A DNA stretch of 64,000 nucleotides from Sideroxydans sp. (GTDB lineage: Bacteria; Pseudomonadota; Gammaproteobacteria; Burkholderiales; Gallionellaceae), in contig JARCRQ010000093.1 in assembly GCA_029850585.1 (NCBI GenBank), positions 1-64,000 of the forward strand, given 5' to 3'. Numbering within the stretch: position 1 is the stretch's first letter; each line of letters starts with the position of its first letter. Under the pieces are notes generated by a model that had not been told where the DNA came from, made no database searches, and saw only the letters and a list, made by a program, of their open reading frames with translations. The position numbers and the translations under genes were made by a program. Positions 60,614-64,000 of the stretch are shown piece by piece.

Positions 60614-60662
60614 GTGTTGGTGTTATTGACAACACTGCTACCTGTTGGTATTGTTTACAACA

Positions 60663-60944
60663 ATGAAGGCGCAGATATTATTGGATGAGCGGGTCAAGCA
60701 GAGCGAGTTTAGCTTTGCTGAATTGAGAGTACTAAGTGTCCCAACGGCAGTGCGAGGTAGTACGCATTTGCTCAAATACAGCTTGTCTTTGGTAGTCGAT
60801 GGTGTGTGCGTTTTACGCTTTGATAATGAGGCGGGTAAGGGCGACCACTATCATTTAGGCGAACAACAAATCGCGTATCGCTTTAAGAGTTTGCCTGCGC
60901 TGTTGGATGATTTTTGGAGGCTAGTCGAAACATGCAAAAAATAA
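60663..60944 (+). CDS. TumE-like (DUF6516) toxin
   Basis: KYSLSLVVDGVCVLRFDNEAGKGDHYHLGEQQIAYRFKSLPALLDDFWRLVE; overlaps an HTH gene. Confidence 0.85.
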   Translation: MKAQILLDERVKQSEFSFAELRVLSVPTAVRGSTHLLKYSLSLVVDGVCVLRFDNEAGKGDHYHLGEQQIAYRFKSLPALLDDFWRLVETCKK

Positions 60945-61288
60945 ATAATGTGGTGGTGGTCGGCGTGGCGACTCGCGCTGAAATCAATGCGCGTTTTTTA
61001 CGCGCACTAGAAACGGGTAAGTCACAAGGCGCGTATCGCAGCTTTGCTAGCAGCGACGAACTCTGGCAAACCTTATCACCTAAACGTTGGGCGATATTGC
61101 AAGCCATGACGGGAGCCGGCGCATTGGCTTTGCGTGAAGTGGCGCGGCGATTAGCACGCGATGTAAAAGGGGTGCATACGGATGTTCACACCTTGCTCAA
61201 CGCGGGGCTATTGGATAAGACCGCTGAAGGCAAGCTCATCTTTCCGTTCGACGCTATCCATGTTGACTTTATGCTGAAAGCTGCTTGA
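60932..61288 (+). CDS. TumA-like HTH antitoxin/regulator
   Basis: SPKRWAILQAMTGAGALALREVARRLARDVKGVHTDVHTLLNAGLLDKTAEGKLIFPFDAIHVDF. Confidence 0.85.
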   Translation: MQKINNVVVVGVATRAEINARFLRALETGKSQGAYRSFASSDELWQTLSPKRWAILQAMTGAGALALREVARRLARDVKGVHTDVHTLLNAGLLDKTAEGKLIFPFDAIHVDFMLKAA

Positions 61289-61354
61289 TAAAAAATAGCG
61301 CATTAGTCCGCGCTATTTATTGTGCCTAGGGTGTCTCAAAACATTCAAATTCCG

Positions 61355-62194
61355 TTAGGAAAAACGCCGCTTTAACTCGCTGCGAAATTTTTGCCAGCGT
61401 AATTCGCGCGTGTCTTGGGGTTCAGCTAACACCATGCCTGTCGCCACTTTGCCGCGTCGCAAATAAAAACGATCGAACACCGATTGGCGCAGATTCCATT
61501 TGTGCAGAAACATTTTTCCGCCGTCGTTCTTCACGACTTTGCCCGTTGATTTACATTGGAAGTGATACACCATCGAGTCGCCTACGCCCATAAACACGCG
61601 GCATCCCGCCTGCCACAGCTTCATGGAAAAATCATTGTCGCTACTCATGCCGGGCGAAAACTCGCTGCTGTAGCCGCCCACTTTGTGCCACCAGCGACGA
61701 CTGACTAAAGTGGGAGGCCAAGTCGCACCGTCCCAATCCGCTTTGCGATGTTGTGGCAGCTCGGCGAGTAATTTTGCCTCATCAAATTGGTCTGCATCTG
61801 TGCCGTAATTTTTTACAATTACGCAAGGATTGCCTGTATCGCGCGGCTCTATCATCGTCCCAGACAACATAAATAAATCAGTGTCGAGCAAGCGGGCTTT
61901 ATTGAGCAGCGCGGTATCCCAACCGGGGCAGCAATACATATCGTCGTTCAAATACAAAATGTAATCCTGCGTCGCGTGCATCGCCGATTCATTGACCGCC
62001 AAACAGATGCCGATATTTTCTGGCGAGTGGCTGTAAGTCAGGCCTTGCTCTTTGACCCACGCTAGCGAGCCGTCGCTGCCGTCGTTAACGTGAATAATAA
62101 TCTGGTGCGGATAGGCGGAATTCTCGCGAATGCTGCGCACACATAATTTGAGCAAAGCGAGATTATTCCAAGTCGGAATGAGGATAGAAAACAT
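61355..62194 (-). CDS. Glycosyltransferase family 2
   Basis: MFSILIPTWNNLALLKLCVRSIRENSAYPHQIIIHVNDGSDGS. Confidence 0.9.
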   Translation of the reverse strand: MFSILIPTWNNLALLKLCVRSIRENSAYPHQIIIHVNDGSDGSLAWVKEQGLTYSHSPENIGICLAVNESAMHATQDYILYLNDDMYCCPGWDTALLNKARLLDTDLFMLSGTMIEPRDTGNPCVIVKNYGTDADQFDEAKLLAELPQHRKADWDGATWPPTLVSRRWWHKVGGYSSEFSPGMSSDNDFSMKLWQAGCRVFMGVGDSMVYHFQCKSTGKVVKNDGGKMFLHKWNLRQSVFDRFYLRRGKVATGMVLAEPQDTRELRWQKFRSELKRRFS

Positions 62195-62288
62195 AGTGTG
62201 AAGTCGAGTGAGTTGAGGAGGACAACAAATGCTGCATGGCAGAAAAAATTCGGGTATCGTGCCGCGCCGATTATAAATCAAGCTCGTA

Positions 62289-63356
62289 ATGAAATCTGTG
62301 CAACCCACCCCTCTCTTACATATTGTGCGTCGCTATGGCCCCGTCGGCGGCATGGAGCGTTACGTTTGGGAGCTAACTTTGCAGTTGCGCGACATGGGCT
62401 ATGCGGTGACGGTGGTGTGTCAGCGTTGCCATGTCGAGCTGCCCGTAGGCATTAAAGTTATTGAGTTAGGCGAAGTCGCGATACGTCCGCGCTGGATAGC
62501 CTCGCTGCGCTTTAGTTATCGGGTCTCACAATGGCTGAAAAATAATCCGCAGACAGATGCTTTGATACACAGCAACGAGCGCGTGAATGTTCAACATGTA
62601 AGCACTATTCACGGCCCGCCTTTTGCAACAGTACGCGATAAACCTTGGTGGAAACGCGCTTCGATACGCGTCGCGGCGCAATTGTTTTTGGAGCGACGCG
62701 AGCTGCGCAATGCGCGCGTTATCATTCCCAATTCAGAAATTATCAAGCAGCAAATCGCGCATTATTATCCAGAGTACGCACACAAATTAACCATGCCAAT
62801 ATTGCCCGGAGTGAATGCTGGCGGGGTGCGCGAGGCGAGGCTTGTGCCACTTGATGGAGGCGTGATTGGTTTTGTCGGGCAAGAGTGGAAGCGCAAAGGC
62901 TTGGCATTCGCGGTGAAAATCGTCGCTGAATTACGCCGCACCCGCCCTAACTTAAAGTTCATCGTGATTGGCCCACCGCGCCATGAAATTGAGCCGCTAT
63001 TTGCCGACTGGAAGAGTGGCTATGAATTGATGGGCTGGAGCAAACAAGCGCGGTACACCGAGTTTGATGTGTTGCTGCATCCCGCTAGTGCAGAGCCTTA
63101 CGGCATGGTTATCGCGGAGGCGATGGCGGCCCGTGTACCCGTTGTAATCTCGGATTTATGCGGCGCAAAAGCACAGGTGAGTACCGATGCAGGCGCGGTG
63201 TTATCGCTCGCCTCACCGCTCAGCGATTGGCTGGCAGCGGTTGAACAACAATTACAACGCAGCATGCCCGTCCCGCAATTCGTACACGGTTGGGACAAAG
63301 TGGCACAACAACATGATGCGATTTATCGCACTTTTTCAAAAGAAGGTTTGCTATGA
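62289..63356 (+). CDS. Glycosyltransferase family 4
   Basis: YGPVGGMERYVWELTLQLRDMGYAVTVVC...GVIGFVGQEWKRKGLAFAVKIVAELRR...EPYGMVIAEAMAARVPVV. Confidence 0.92.
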   Translation: MKSVQPTPLLHIVRRYGPVGGMERYVWELTLQLRDMGYAVTVVCQRCHVELPVGIKVIELGEVAIRPRWIASLRFSYRVSQWLKNNPQTDALIHSNERVNVQHVSTIHGPPFATVRDKPWWKRASIRVAAQLFLERRELRNARVIIPNSEIIKQQIAHYYPEYAHKLTMPILPGVNAGGVREARLVPLDGGVIGFVGQEWKRKGLAFAVKIVAELRRTRPNLKFIVIGPPRHEIEPLFADWKSGYELMGWSKQARYTEFDVLLHPASAEPYGMVIAEAMAARVPVVISDLCGAKAQVSTDAGAVLSLASPLSDWLAAVEQQLQRSMPVPQFVHGWDKVAQQHDAIYRTFSKEGLL

Positions 63357-64000
63357 AATTATCTGCAATACGCTACGGCTCAAGCATAGATGCGGCTGTC
63401 ATGCTGTTGTTGTTCAGCTACCCCACTTTAATGTTGACGCTCAAAGGTGGCATGAACACCGCCTTTATTTTGCTGTTGTTAGTCACCTTGGTAGTTACTA
63501 TAAAACGCCCTAAAGAGTTACCAGCCGTAGTTTGGCGGCGTGATTGGACGCTGTATTTATTAGCGATGACGGGCATGTCTGTTGCTATTTTTTTAAGTCA
63601 ATTAGCTAATCATAAATTTGGTGGTCATGCGCACGATGCGGCGACGCGTTACTGGTTAGCCATCCCTATATTTTTGTTATTGCAGCGCATGCCTTTATCA
63701 ACTTTTAATGTCTTGCAACTCACCTTCCCCGTTGCGGCGATTGTGGGGTTTTTGCTGGCGAACAATATCATCGGCAATGTCTATCTTGACCTAGGTGGGC
63801 GAGTGGGGATCTCAAACATAGATTTGATACATTTTGGTGATTTTGAGTTGCTATTAGGGGTGACTTCTTTGTTGAGTATTGATTGGTTTGGGCACGATAA
63901 ACCGCCTGTGCGAGGTCTAAAAATGTTGGGATTTATCGCGGGATTATTAACCTCTATTGCCACTGGCTCACGCGGTGGCTGGATGGCGATTCCAATTTTT
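63353..64000 (+). CDS. O-antigen ligase-like membrane protein (partial, runs off right edge)
   Basis: Multi-TM; ATGA overlap with GT4; GRVGISNIDLIHFGDFELL...ATGSRGGWMAIPIF. Confidence 0.8.
   Translation, partial: MKLSAIRYGSSIDAAVMLLLFSYPTLMLTLKGGMNTAFILLLLVTLVVTIKRPKELPAVVWRRDWTLYLLAMTGMSVAIFLSQLANHKFGGHAHDAATRYWLAIPIFLLLQRMPLSTFNVLQLTFPVAAIVGFLLANNIIGNVYLDLGGRVGISNIDLIHFGDFELLLGVTSLLSIDWFGHDKPPVRGLKMLGFIAGLLTSIATGSRGGWMAIPIF

Noticed and set aside
61325-61360. Possible sixth copy of the palindromic element (gggtgtctcaaaacattcaaattcc)
   Set aside because: Resembles one R2 arm only; no second arm or core nearby, so not called.

Overview
This window looks like a betaproteobacterial chromosome. 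The evidence is the hisC-hisB-hisH-hisA-hisF-hisI-hisE-hinT-tatABC order, the beta-type gshA, ptsIIA-ptsH-ptsI and glnK-amtB; the genus is not determinable by eye. Most of it is housekeeping: dxs/ispA/xseB, relA, dbpA, rnpB, ppx/phoU/rpiA, his-tat, ntrBC, mpl, metH, comM, glnK-amtB, the PTS genes, gshA/apbE, and a surface-polysaccharide glycosyltransferase cluster running off the right end. Five unrelated toxin-antitoxin modules and one AAA-ATPase/RloB defence-like pair are scattered between these genes. The most notable observations are: (1) the RNase P RNA gene (rnpB, minus strand) has a 110-bp intervening sequence flanked by exact 10-bp direct repeats, which carries an inverted near-copy of the conserved CR-I/P4 strand. 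(2) Two accessory modules (ParDE-like behind dbpA; ATPase+RloB behind comM) have the same topology: intact gene, cargo, then an orphan diverged 3' tail of the same gene. (3) A family of five intergenic palindromes shares a core, but the outer arms differ between copies while staying complementary within each copy. (4) Palindromic repeats sit in frame inside hisH, mpl, a CapD-like gene and the end of a GT9 gene. All calls come from reading sequence and the supplied translations; no database search was run.
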